Assembly: GCA_965229695.1 (NCBI GenBank)
Contig: OZ245921.1
Span: 992,001 to 1,056,000, forward strand
DNA: 64,000 bases
Origin: JANSYL01 sp965229695
GTDB taxonomy: Bacteria; Pseudomonadota; Alphaproteobacteria; Rhodobacterales; Rhodobacteraceae
Direction: 5' to 3'
The notes under the pieces were generated by a model that was not told the origin of the DNA, searched no databases, and saw only the letters and a program-made list of their open reading frames with translations. The position numbers and the translations under genes were made by a program. Shown here piece by piece: positions 26,519-34,367 of this stretch (within the stretch, counting starts at the first letter, position 1; the number at the start of each line of letters is the position of its first letter).

Positions 26519-26865
26519 CGGGTCGGCGCAGCATGACGCTCGGCGACTGGCTCAACAGCGCCGTTAACCTGATCATCGGTTTGCTGCTGGGGATGGCCAC
26601 CTTCGGCCTTGCCAAATTGCTGAACGCGGGTCTGTGGCTGTCGGCGCTTTTGGTCATCCTTCCCTTCCTTGCGCTGGTTGCGTTTGTTCAGCTTATGGAT
26701 GGGCTGCTCGAGCGCCTATTTCCAACCGGGGTTCGGCCCGCAAACGCCCCCGCAGCGCAAGAACCAAAACCGATGACCAGGCGTCTAAGCCTTCCGGCGG
26801 GCTTCGGCCTGGGTGTGATTGCCGGTGCTCTTGGCTTCAGCGAACCGATTTTGGGGGTATTGTGA
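26515..26865 (+). CDS. Small membrane protein of unknown function within the purine transporter operon
   Basis: This 116-residue product starts at an ATGA overlap with permease 1 and its TGA overlaps the ATG of permease 2 by one base, so it is translated as part of the transporter operon. It has two strongly hydrophobic segments (about residues 14-36 and 39-62), a proline-rich polar linker (VRPANAPAAQEPKP) and a third weaker hydrophobic C-terminus (LPAGFGLGVIAGALGF). I recognise no family. The tight coupling between two permease genes points to an accessory subunit or assembly factor of the transporter; that is inference. Confidence 0.75.
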   Translation: MTGRRSMTLGDWLNSAVNLIIGLLLGMATFGLAKLLNAGLWLSALLVILPFLALVAFVQLMDGLLERLFPTGVRPANAPAAQEPKPMTRRLSLPAGFGLGVIAGALGFSEPILGVL

Positions 26866-27788
26866 TGCTAATCGATCCGATCACCTTGATCGCCGCGCTG
26901 ATCGGCACCTCCACCCCCATCCTATTGGCCGCTACGGGTGAGCTGGTGGTGGAGAAGTCAGGTGTTCTGAACCTGGGTGTCGAGGGGATGATGATTATCG
27001 GCGCGGTCTTTGGCTTCATGGTGGCCGTTAACACCGGCTCGCCCGCGCTGGGCTTTATCATGGGGGCCGTTGGCGGTGCGGGCCTGTCGCTGATCTTTGG
27101 CGTTTTGACCCAAATCCTGCTGTCAAATCAGGTCGCAACCGGCTTGGCCCTCACGCTCTTTGGGCTAGGCCTCGCCGCGCTGTTGGGGGAACCTTACGCG
27201 GGCATCAACCCGCCCTTGACCGGCGATCTATTCCCGACGGGCCTGACCGAAATCCCTGTGGTCGGCCCGATCCTCTTTGGCCATGACCTGATCGTCTATT
27301 TCTCGGTGTTCTTGGTCGCCGCCGTCTGGTTCGTGCTGACCCGCACCCGCGCTGGGCTGATCCTGCGCGCTGTCGGCGAAAGCCATGATGCAGCCCATGC
27401 GCTGGGCTACAAGGTCGTGCGCATCCGCCTGATGGCAATCGCCTTTGGCGGGGCCTGCGCCGGGCTAGGGGGCGCCTACCTTAGCCTGGTGCGCGTGCCC
27501 TCCTGGACAGAGGGCATGACCGCAGGCGCAGGTTGGATCGCGCTGGCGCTGGTGGTTTTCGCCTCTTGGAAACCCTGGCGCATGTTGGTTGGTGCCTACC
27601 TTTTTGGCGGCATCGCGGCGCTGCAGTTGCGGCTACAAGCCAATGAGGTCGGCGTGCCCGTGGCGCTTTTGGATGCCTCGCCCTATCTGATCACGATCCT
27701 GGTTTTGGTCCTGATCTCATCCGACCGCACCCGTGCCGCATTGAATGCGCCAGCAGCCCTGGGCAAGGTGTTCCATGCCAGCGGCTAG
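26865..27788 (+). CDS. ABC transporter permease 2 (BMP-type nucleoside/nucleobase importer)
   Basis: The 307-residue membrane protein resembles YufQ-type permeases: TPILLAATGELVVEKSGVLNLGVEGMMI at the N-terminus and the cytoplasmic coupling helix region LILRAVGESHDAAHALGYKV, followed by AFGGACAGLGGAYLSL. The ATG at 26865 (overlapping the preceding TGA) is chosen because homologues begin a few residues before this segment; GTG at 26862 is an alternative. It pairs with permease 1. The next gene, a K+ channel, starts 8 bp after its stop. Confidence 0.92.
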   Translation: MLIDPITLIAALIGTSTPILLAATGELVVEKSGVLNLGVEGMMIIGAVFGFMVAVNTGSPALGFIMGAVGGAGLSLIFGVLTQILLSNQVATGLALTLFGLGLAALLGEPYAGINPPLTGDLFPTGLTEIPVVGPILFGHDLIVYFSVFLVAAVWFVLTRTRAGLILRAVGESHDAAHALGYKVVRIRLMAIAFGGACAGLGGAYLSLVRVPSWTEGMTAGAGWIALALVVFASWKPWRMLVGAYLFGGIAALQLRLQANEVGVPVALLDASPYLITILVLVLISSDRTRAALNAPAALGKVFHASG

Positions 27789-27796
27789 GATAGCAT

Positions 27797-28558
27797 ATGC
27801 AACGCAGCAAGATCCTCGACCTGATCGACGGCAGCGACCCCAAATATGGGCGCGGACCGGCCCTGTTGCTGCATGGGCTGATCCTGATTTCGGCCATCAC
27901 CATTGCGCTGGAAACCATGCCCGAACTGCCGCAGGGGTTGCGCAACGCGCTGGGCTGGGTCGAACTGGGCGTGCTGATCATCTTTGCCGTGGAATACGCC
28001 ACCCGGGTCATCTGCGCGCCCAAACCGCTGCGCTATATCTTCAGCTTCTGGGGCATCGTGGATCTGCTGGCGATCCTGCCGCTTCTGGCGATCCTACACC
28101 CCGAATGGCTGGCCATCCGCGTCCTGCGCCTCTTGCGCCTGATCCGGCTGCTAAAGCTCTTCCGCACCTCCCGCGCGCTCGATCGGATGGTGCGGGCCTT
28201 CGGCTCGGTCAAAGGCGAGCTAACGGTGTTCGCCGTGCTGGCCGGCATGATCCTCTATGTCGCGGCAGTGGGCATCTATGTTTTCGAACACCCCGCACAA
28301 CCCGAGGCCTTTTCCTCGATCCCAAAATCGCTGTGGTGGGCCGTCGCCTCGCTGACCACGGTGGGCTATGGCGATCTGGTCCCAATCACATTGGGAGGGC
28401 GCATTTTCACAACGCTGGTGCTATTCGTGGGGTTGGGTGTGGTCGCGGGGCCCGCGGCGATTGTCACAACCGCGTTGCTCGAAGCGGACAAATACGAGGC
28501 CAAGCCGGTCTCGGATACTGACGGCGAACAAGAATCCAATACGGAGGATATTTCATGA
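27797..28558 (+). CDS. Voltage-gated potassium channel family ion transporter
   Basis: The 253-residue protein has the six-segment voltage-gated channel plan. S1 begins near LLLHGLILISAITIALE; the S4-like helix RVLRLLRLIRLLKLFR carries regularly spaced Arg/Lys near residues 110-125; the pore helix and selectivity filter SLTTVGYGD are at about residues 185-193, identical to the K+ filter consensus. The C-terminus is a short acidic tail without an RCK domain. It lies between transporter permease 2 (8 bp upstream) and the binding-protein gene, with which it overlaps as ATGA, so it is co-expressed with purine uptake. The reason for that link is unknown. Confidence 0.9.
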   Translation: MQRSKILDLIDGSDPKYGRGPALLLHGLILISAITIALETMPELPQGLRNALGWVELGVLIIFAVEYATRVICAPKPLRYIFSFWGIVDLLAILPLLAILHPEWLAIRVLRLLRLIRLLKLFRTSRALDRMVRAFGSVKGELTVFAVLAGMILYVAAVGIYVFEHPAQPEAFSSIPKSLWWAVASLTTVGYGDLVPITLGGRIFTTLVLFVGLGVVAGPAAIVTTALLEADKYEAKPVSDTDGEQESNTEDIS

Positions 28559-29634
28559 AACAGATGACTTCCCTTTTGACCGGTGCCGCCCTGGCGCTGG
28601 GCCTGGCGGGCGGCGCGGTGGCGCAGGATGACCCGTTCCAGGTCGGCTTTGTTTATGTCGGGCCGGTCGGCGACTATGGCTGGACCTGGACCCATGACCA
28701 GGGCCGCCTTGCTGTCGAAGAAGCTTATGGCGACGCGGTTGAAACCGTCTTTGCCGAAAGCGTGCCCGAAGGGGCTGACGCCGAACGTGTGATGACCCAG
28801 ATGGTGCTGAATGGCGCGGACATGATCTTCACCACCTCCTTCGGTTACGGCGATGCGACCGAGGCCGTCGCTCAGCGCTTCCCCGAGGTCTATTTCGAAC
28901 ACGCCACCGGCTATCCGCGCGAAACCCCGAACTTCTCGACCTATTCCGCGCGCTTCTATGAAGGCCGCGCCGTGATGGGCCATATCGCGGGCCATATGAC
29001 GGAATCGAATATCGTGGGCTATATCGCCTCCTACCCGATCCCCGAGGTGATCCGTGGCATCAACGCAGCCTATCTGCACGCGTCCGAGGTGAACCCGGAT
29101 GTCGAGTTCCGCGTGGTCTGGGTCTACACTTGGTTCGACCCGGCGGTTGAAGCTGATGCCGCGCAAGCGCTGATCGATGCCGGGGCCGATGTGGTCATGC
29201 AGCACACCGATTCCACCGCGCCGCAAACCGCCGCGGCTGAGGCGGGCGTCTACACCTTCGGCCAAGCCTCCGACATGATCCAATTCGCGCCGCGTCCGCG
29301 CATCTCTTCGATCATGGACCAATGGGGCGACTACTATGTCCGTCGCGTGGGTGCCGCAATGGAAGGCACCTGGGAACAGGCCGACACCTGGGAAGGCATC
29401 CAAGAAGGCATGGTTGGCATCGGTGAAATGACCGACGCCATCCCGGAAGAGGTGCGCGCCTCCGCGATGGCGCTGCGCGACAGCATCGCCTCGGGCGAAT
29501 ACCACCCCTTCACTGGCCCGATTAACCTGCAAAACGGCGACGCCTGGCTGGGCGACGGTGAAGTGGCCGATGTGGGCACGCTGCTGGGCATGGATTTCTA
29601 TGTCGAAGGCATCACCAGCGAAATTCCCAACTAA
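28555..29634 (+). CDS. BMP family ABC transporter substrate-binding protein
   Basis: This is the periplasmic binding protein of the importer encoded upstream. It has a Sec signal peptide (MKQMTSLLTGAALALGLAGG, then AVAQDD with cleavage near residue 23) and no lipobox Cys, so it is probably soluble. The mature part begins with the BMP/PnrA-type strand FQVGFVYVGPVGDYGWTWTHDQG, followed by a DMIFTTSFGYGD segment and GADVVMQHTDSTAPQTAAAEAG. Such proteins bind nucleosides or purine bases; association with xdhABC favours purines. It is coupled to the K+ channel gene and followed by a strong terminator. Confidence 0.93.
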   Translation: MKQMTSLLTGAALALGLAGGAVAQDDPFQVGFVYVGPVGDYGWTWTHDQGRLAVEEAYGDAVETVFAESVPEGADAERVMTQMVLNGADMIFTTSFGYGDATEAVAQRFPEVYFEHATGYPRETPNFSTYSARFYEGRAVMGHIAGHMTESNIVGYIASYPIPEVIRGINAAYLHASEVNPDVEFRVVWVYTWFDPAVEADAAQALIDAGADVVMQHTDSTAPQTAAAEAGVYTFGQASDMIQFAPRPRISSIMDQWGDYYVRRVGAAMEGTWEQADTWEGIQEGMVGIGEMTDAIPEEVRASAMALRDSIASGEYHPFTGPINLQNGDAWLGDGEVADVGTLLGMDFYVEGITSEIPN

Positions 29635-29655
29635 TCAAAGCCAAACACCCACGCG

Positions 29656-29686
29656 AAAGGCCCGCCCCACCGGCGGGCCTTTTTTC
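29656..29686 (+). terminator. Intrinsic terminator of the purine locus
   Basis: AAAGGCCCGCC (29656-29666) pairs perfectly with GGCGGGCCTTT (29672-29682) around a 5-nt loop, and a run of T continues to 29685. It starts 21 bp after the binding-protein stop codon. This is the clearest intrinsic terminator in the window. Confidence 0.93.
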
Positions 29687-29690
29687 TTAC

Positions 29691-29725
29691 CCCCATCTTT
29701 GTCCTCAAAAATATGGCGGGGGAGG
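29691..29725 (-). repeat. Interspersed repeat, copy B
   Basis: Read on the minus strand: CCTCC, a GC-rich patch, ATATTTTTGA (29708-29715 and flanks), then an ACAAAGA tail and GGGG. It matches copy A in xdhB over the ATATTTTTGA centre exactly and closely on both sides. It lies just after the terminator, next to a GGGGGCAGCGCCCCC-type hairpin at about 29733-29747. Confidence 0.55.
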
Positions 29726-29811
29726 CGAAGCCGGGGGCAGCGCCCCCTACCCCGCCCGCCCGATCCGCGGCACCCTTGCCCATGCCTGTGCCCCATGCCA
29801 TCCCTGGCGGT

Positions 29812-30894
29812 ATGAGCATCGATTTTCTTGTTATCGGCGGCGGCATCGCAGGCATTTCAGTCGGCGCGCGGCTGAGCCATCTGGGCCATGTCCATGTGCT
29901 GGAGGCCGAAAGCGCGTTGGCCTATCACGCTTCGGGTCGCTCAGCGGCGCTTTACGAAGCGAAATATGGGCTGGCCACGACAATCGCGCTTAACCTTGCG
30001 TCTTATGACCATCACGCCACCGCCCATGGCGGTGTGCTCAGCCCGCGTGGGTTGATGATGCTGGCCGGTCCGGGGGAGCGCGCGCTTTTCGATCATGACA
30101 TCAAGATGATGGACTTGGCCGAGATCAGTGTGGCCGAGGCGCAGAACATGATCCCAATCCTCAACCCCGAACACATCACCGGCGCGGCCCATTCCGATGG
30201 CGCCTCGGATATCGACACTGACAAACTGATCCAAGATTTCGCCCGCGATATCCGCGCCAATGGCGGGATCGTCGAGGCCAACGCTCGGGTCGAAGCGATT
30301 TCCAAAGCGCCCTCGGGCTGGTCCGTCCGCCTCGGTGATATCACCCACACCGCGCGCCATCTGATCAATGCGGCGGGGGCCTGGGTCGATGAGATTGCCA
30401 CCATGGCCGGGATCACACCGCTGGGGTTTAAGCCGCTGCGCCGCTCGGTCGCGCGAATGCCCGCACCGGGCGGGCATGACGTGACCGCTTGGCCAATGCT
30501 GCTGGGGGCCGGTGAAACCTGGTACGCGAAACCCGATGCCGGGGCCTGGATCGTCTCGCCCGCCGAAGAAGATCCCGTGGATACCCCCCATGACGCCTGG
30601 CCCGAGGATATGCGCCTGGCCGAGGGCATTGCGCGCTATCAACCCTTTGTCACCGAAGAGGTGACGCGCGTCACCTCCTCCTGGGCGGGATTGCGGACAT
30701 TCTCACCCGACCGGTCCCTCGTCCTTGGCCCGGACGCAAACGACCCCAGTTTCATCTGGATGGCGGGCCAGGGCGGCTATGGGTTCCAAACTGCGCCCGC
30801 CGCCAGCCAATTGGTGGCCGATCTGGTGGCAGGCAAAACGCCCGCTCTGAAAGCGGACATCGTATCCGCGCTGTCCCCCGCCCGTTTTGCCTGA
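29812..30894 (+). CDS. FAD-dependent oxidoreductase, DAO (D-amino acid oxidase/dehydrogenase-like) family
   Basis: The 360-residue protein has an N-terminal Rossmann FAD motif VIGGGIAGISVGARL at residues 6-20, with an Asp/Glu ending the second strand (VLEAES), a HASGRSAALYEAKYG segment, and a C-terminal FIWMAGQGGYGFQTAPA that closes the FAD site. The family deaminates or demethylates amino acids and amines; the substrate here cannot be told. The ATG at 29812 is used since upstream codons in frame are low-complexity and overlap repeat copy B. No Shine-Dalgarno is obvious. It stands alone between a terminator and a small secreted protein gene. Confidence 0.87.
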   Translation: MSIDFLVIGGGIAGISVGARLSHLGHVHVLEAESALAYHASGRSAALYEAKYGLATTIALNLASYDHHATAHGGVLSPRGLMMLAGPGERALFDHDIKMMDLAEISVAEAQNMIPILNPEHITGAAHSDGASDIDTDKLIQDFARDIRANGGIVEANARVEAISKAPSGWSVRLGDITHTARHLINAAGAWVDEIATMAGITPLGFKPLRRSVARMPAPGGHDVTAWPMLLGAGETWYAKPDAGAWIVSPAEEDPVDTPHDAWPEDMRLAEGIARYQPFVTEEVTRVTSSWAGLRTFSPDRSLVLGPDANDPSFIWMAGQGGYGFQTAPAASQLVADLVAGKTPALKADIVSALSPARFA

Positions 30895-30967
30895 GGCGGG
30901 GAAACCCGCACTTGTTCCGAAGGCTCGGGCCACTAGATTTCTACTATCTCTATCAAGGATTTACCCC

Positions 30968-31426
30968 ATGCGTTTGCCGTTGTTGACCACCCTGCCCCTG
31001 ATCGCCCTTAGCCTTGCTGCGCCCGCGCAGGCCCAATCGCAGCTCGAACGGTTCGAGGAATTGAGCGAACAGGCCGCCGGTTTGATGAACGAAGGCCTGA
31101 TTGCGCAAGTGCCTGCCTTGGAAGGCAACCTGCCCTCACCCGAATGGGATGATGAGTTGCGCACCGCCTTTAGCTGCGTGCTGGATGGCTATCGCGATGC
31201 CTCCAGCAACGCGGAAATCGATGTAATGCTTGAAGAGATGGAAGAGATCTTGGGCACGGTGACGGCTGAAGAACTGATGGCCGGTGACAGCTTTGCGCAT
31301 ACCGGCCTGCCCGGCGATATGACCGAAGAACAAGGCTTCGAACTGATGCAAAGCTGCGGCGTGATGGCAATCTACATGGCGCGCATGTCTGAATCCGGCG
31401 CCATGGCAATCATGATGGAGCAATAA
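30968..31426 (+). CDS. Small secreted acidic protein of unknown function
   Basis: The start at 30968 has AAGGA at 30955-30959 and opens a signal peptide (MRLPLLTTLPLIALSLAAPA, AQAQS cleavage near residue 23). The mature ~130 residues are helical and acidic (QLERFEELSEQAAGL, MLEEMEEILG) with two Cys (AFSCVLDGY and LMQSCGVMA) that may pair, and a Met-rich C-terminus. No family is recognised. It is 73 bp downstream of the FAD oxidoreductase and 8 bp upstream of a methyltransferase gene. Confidence 0.75.
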   Translation: MRLPLLTTLPLIALSLAAPAQAQSQLERFEELSEQAAGLMNEGLIAQVPALEGNLPSPEWDDELRTAFSCVLDGYRDASSNAEIDVMLEEMEEILGTVTAEELMAGDSFAHTGLPGDMTEEQGFELMQSCGVMAIYMARMSESGAMAIMMEQ

Positions 31427-31434
31427 GGCCCGCG

Positions 31435-32082
31435 ATGCGCCGCTCGTCCGTGCCAGACGCGCCCAAACCCGACCAGACAGCCTTGCTGTCCTCTCCCTCG
31501 GCGCTGCGCAACCGTGCGGTGATTAGCCAGGAGGTTCTGCGGCTGGCGCCGGCCGAGGGGCGAGCTTTGGAAATCGCCTCGGGTACGGGCGAACATATGG
31601 CCCATATCGCACCGTTGACGCCGGGTTTGCATTGGCATCCCACCGATATCGACTCTGCGCGTCTGACCTGCATCGCGGCCCGACGTGCCGAGCTTGCCTT
31701 GCCCAACATCGCCCCGGCCAAACACTTGGATGCCACCAAACCCGGATGGGCCAAGGTGGAGGGGGCGTTCGAACTGATCCTGTTGGTCAATCTGTTGCAT
31801 CTGATCTCGGGGGCGGAGGCCAAGACGGTCTTATCCGAAATCGCCGACGCGTTGGCCCCGGGTGGTATGGCGCTGATTTACGGGCCTTTCTTGCGAGATG
31901 GCCTTCCAACCAGCGAGGGTGACGCAGCTTTTCACGCAAGCCTGCAGGCCCAAGACCCAAAGATCGGCTACAAGGATATTGCTGACATCCAAGCCACATT
32001 GGTCGCGGCGGGTCTGAACCTCAGGGAAACGGTTCCGATGCCCGCCAATAACTTGCTTTTAGCCGCTGAACGCCGCGTCTAA
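31435..32082 (+). CDS. DUF938 SAM-dependent methyltransferase-like protein
   Basis: The 215-residue protein belongs to the DUF938 group of class I methyltransferases. It has LLSSPSALRNRAVISQEVL before the SAM motif I region LEIASGTGEHMAHIAP, then WHPTDID (motif II acidic residue), a motif IV-like FELILLVNLLHLIS and GGMALIYGPFLRDG. The substrate is unknown; homologues are common beside unrelated genes. It is on the same strand as the small secreted protein before it and the patatin after it (105 bp gap). Confidence 0.88.
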   Translation: MRRSSVPDAPKPDQTALLSSPSALRNRAVISQEVLRLAPAEGRALEIASGTGEHMAHIAPLTPGLHWHPTDIDSARLTCIAARRAELALPNIAPAKHLDATKPGWAKVEGAFELILLVNLLHLISGAEAKTVLSEIADALAPGGMALIYGPFLRDGLPTSEGDAAFHASLQAQDPKIGYKDIADIQATLVAAGLNLRETVPMPANNLLLAAERRV

Positions 32083-32187
32083 CCGGCCAAAGGGCCCGCA
32101 ACACGCCTCGCCATTTTGGGCCGGTGCTGTATTTTGCCTCTGACACGCCGGGTACCGAACCCGTGGCCGAGGATGAAAGGGCGATTT

Positions 32188-33987
32188 ATGATCGGAAACG
32201 CAGGCTTTGCGCCCCAGGGCCTTTTCAGCCTGTTGCAAGGCCCCGCGCTGGCGCGGTTGCCGCGTATGCCCATTGGGCGCGGCACGGTGGTGATCGAACA
32301 GGGCACCGGTGCGGATGCGATGTATCTGGTCGAAACCGGTCGGTTCCGCGTGGAACGCAACGGGGTGGTTCTGGACGAAATCGGCGCGGGCAGCGTGATC
32401 GGCGAAATAGCGTTTCTGACCGGCAAAGACCGGACGGCGGACGTGATCGCGGCCCGTGATGCGGTTGTCTATCGCATATCACGCACGGATTTTGATGCGC
32501 TTTGCGATGATGAGCCGGGGCTGCCCGCCGCCATCGCCGCTGAGCTTGCGGATCGGTTGGCGCGCACCAGCGCCCGCGTGCCACCCGACCCTGGCCGCCC
32601 GCCCGCCCGCACTTTTTGCATTGTACCCGCCGCCGGTGCGCCGCTGCCCGGTGATTTCATTCCCAGCTTGGCCGCCGCGATTGCCCTACACCGCCGCTGC
32701 GTCGTGATGACCGAAGAAGACCTGGAGGCGGCCTTTGGGTTCGAGGTGGACCCGGCCAGCGCCGAGGTCATCGCCTGGCTCAATGACCAAGAACGCAACG
32801 CGGATGTGGTTCTGTTTGTCGCCTCGCATGAGGCCAATGGCTGGTCGCGCACGGTTTTGCGCCAGGCCGATCAGGTCGTGCTTGTCGCCCAGGCCATTCG
32901 CTACGCGCCGCCCTCCGAAATCGAACAACGGGCGCTGGAAATCCTGCCCGAAAACCAGCGCCGCCTGGTCCTACTGCATCCGCACCGGATGCAGCGCGCC
33001 GAAGGTACGGGCAAATGGCTGGATAGCCGACCGGTCTTCTTACATCACCATGTGGCGCTGACCGCCGATGCCTCGGACATTATGCGGCTTGGCCGGTTCT
33101 TGGCCGGGCAAGCCATCGGCTTGGTACTGTCGGGCGGCGGGGCCTTTGGCGTTGCCCATATCGGCATTTGGCGCGCGATGCGCGAAGCGGAGATCCCGGC
33201 CGATATCGTTGGCGGCACCTCCATCGGCTCGGCCATGGCGGCGGCGATTGCCCTTGGCGTGCCACCGGAGGAGATTGGCCCAAGGATCGAACAGGTCTTT
33301 GTCCGCTCGGGCGCGATGCGGCGGGTGACGGTGCCCAAATACGCCTTTCTCGATCACACGACGCTGGACGCAGCGCTCCAGCAGCATTTCGGGGCGGAGC
33401 CGATTGAAGACCTGTGGCTGCCATATTTCGCGGTGGCAGCCGATCTTTCCACCATGTCCAAGCGCGTCTTGCGCCGTGGTCCGCTATGGGAGGCGATCCG
33501 CGCCTCCTCAGCCATTCCGGGCGTCTTGCCCGCCTTCTTCACCGCCGGGGCGGGAATGCTGGTCGATGGCGGCTGCATCGACAACATGCCCTTCCGCGAT
33601 ATGCACAGGCTGAAAACCGGCCCTAATGTTGTGGTGAATGTGCAAAAGGCGACCGAGAAACTGCCCACCATCGACTATAAATCGCTGCCCAGTCGAAGCG
33701 AGTTGATCAAACGCACCGTGCTGCCCTTTGGCAAAGCCACCCCGCGCGCGCCGGGCGTGATTTCAACGGTGATGCGCAGCCTGTTGGTTGGACAAGCCGA
33801 TACGCTTTCTGGCCTGAACCCCGATGATCTGCATGTGCGCCCGCCCGGCCTGAGTGGCGCAGGCTTCCTCGCCTGGGGACAGCACAAGCTGTTTTACGAG
33901 ATGGCCTATAAACACATGACCGAGGTTCTGGCCAAGCCCGAGCGCGACAACCCGGCCCTGGCCGCCCTGCGTCAGGCGGCGCGCTAA
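32188..33987 (+). CDS. Cyclic-nucleotide-binding domain/patatin-like phospholipase (NTE-type)
   Basis: The 599-residue protein joins an N-terminal cyclic-nucleotide-binding beta-roll (residues about 15-125, with GAGSVIGEIAFLTGKDRTADVIA) to a middle Rossmann-like region and a C-terminal patatin hydrolase domain. The latter has the oxyanion motif SGGGAFGVAHIGIWRA near 314, the nucleophile motif GGTSIGSAMAA near 342 and the catalytic-Asp element VDGGCIDNMP near 458, giving a complete Ser-Asp dyad. This is the layout of neuropathy target esterase relatives, which hydrolyse lysophospholipids at the membrane. The start at 32188 follows AAAGGG by six bases; ATG at 32173 is an alternative. Its TAA overlaps the stop of a convergent gene. 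Confidence 0.9.
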   Translation: MIGNAGFAPQGLFSLLQGPALARLPRMPIGRGTVVIEQGTGADAMYLVETGRFRVERNGVVLDEIGAGSVIGEIAFLTGKDRTADVIAARDAVVYRISRTDFDALCDDEPGLPAAIAAELADRLARTSARVPPDPGRPPARTFCIVPAAGAPLPGDFIPSLAAAIALHRRCVVMTEEDLEAAFGFEVDPASAEVIAWLNDQERNADVVLFVASHEANGWSRTVLRQADQVVLVAQAIRYAPPSEIEQRALEILPENQRRLVLLHPHRMQRAEGTGKWLDSRPVFLHHHVALTADASDIMRLGRFLAGQAIGLVLSGGGAFGVAHIGIWRAMREAEIPADIVGGTSIGSAMAAAIALGVPPEEIGPRIEQVFVRSGAMRRVTVPKYAFLDHTTLDAALQQHFGAEPIEDLWLPYFAVAADLSTMSKRVLRRGPLWEAIRASSAIPGVLPAFFTAGAGMLVDGGCIDNMPFRDMHRLKTGPNVVVNVQKATEKLPTIDYKSLPSRSELIKRTVLPFGKATPRAPGVISTVMRSLLVGQADTLSGLNPDDLHVRPPGLSGAGFLAWGQHKLFYEMAYKHMTEVLAKPERDNPALAALRQAAR

Positions 33988-34367
33988 GCCCAAATCGCCA
34001 GACCGCCGCAAGATAGGCACAAGACCAGGGTCAAAGGCACACCGTGCCAGCGCTCCACCCGGCTTTGACTGATGGCGTTGCCGAGAAAGCTAAGCGCAAA
34101 AAGTGCCGCAAACCCGATCAAGAGCGGGCGAAGCCAGGCATCCGGCAACCAATCGGGCCCCATGTCAGCAGCTTGGGCCACCACCAGCGCGCCCAGAAAC
34201 GCCACGGGCACAACAGCCAAGCTTGCCCATCGCAACTGCGCTGGCAAAACCCGATTTGCGCCGCCCCAGGCCAAATGCCCGAAGGGCAGGCCCAAGGCCA
34301 ATCCGGTCTGAAATAGGGCCAGCCAGAGAAACCCGGCCAGGCCCAGATAACCCAGCACCAGTGTCAC
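33984..34367 (-). CDS. Small integral membrane protein of unknown function
   Basis: The 127-residue product starts with GTG at 34365-34367 overlapping the TGA of the preceding dehydrogenase gene, so it is translated from the same message. It has four hydrophobic segments (about residues 2-28, 44-66, 80-98 and 108-126). No family is recognised. Translational coupling suggests a function linked to the GcvT-type dehydrogenase or simply operon membership. Its stop codon overlaps that of the convergent patatin gene as CTAA. Confidence 0.72.
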   Translation of the reverse strand: MTLVLGYLGLAGFLWLALFQTGLALGLPFGHLAWGGANRVLPAQLRWASLAVVPVAFLGALVVAQAADMGPDWLPDAWLRPLLIGFAALFALSFLGNAISQSRVERWHGVPLTLVLCLSCGGLAIWA

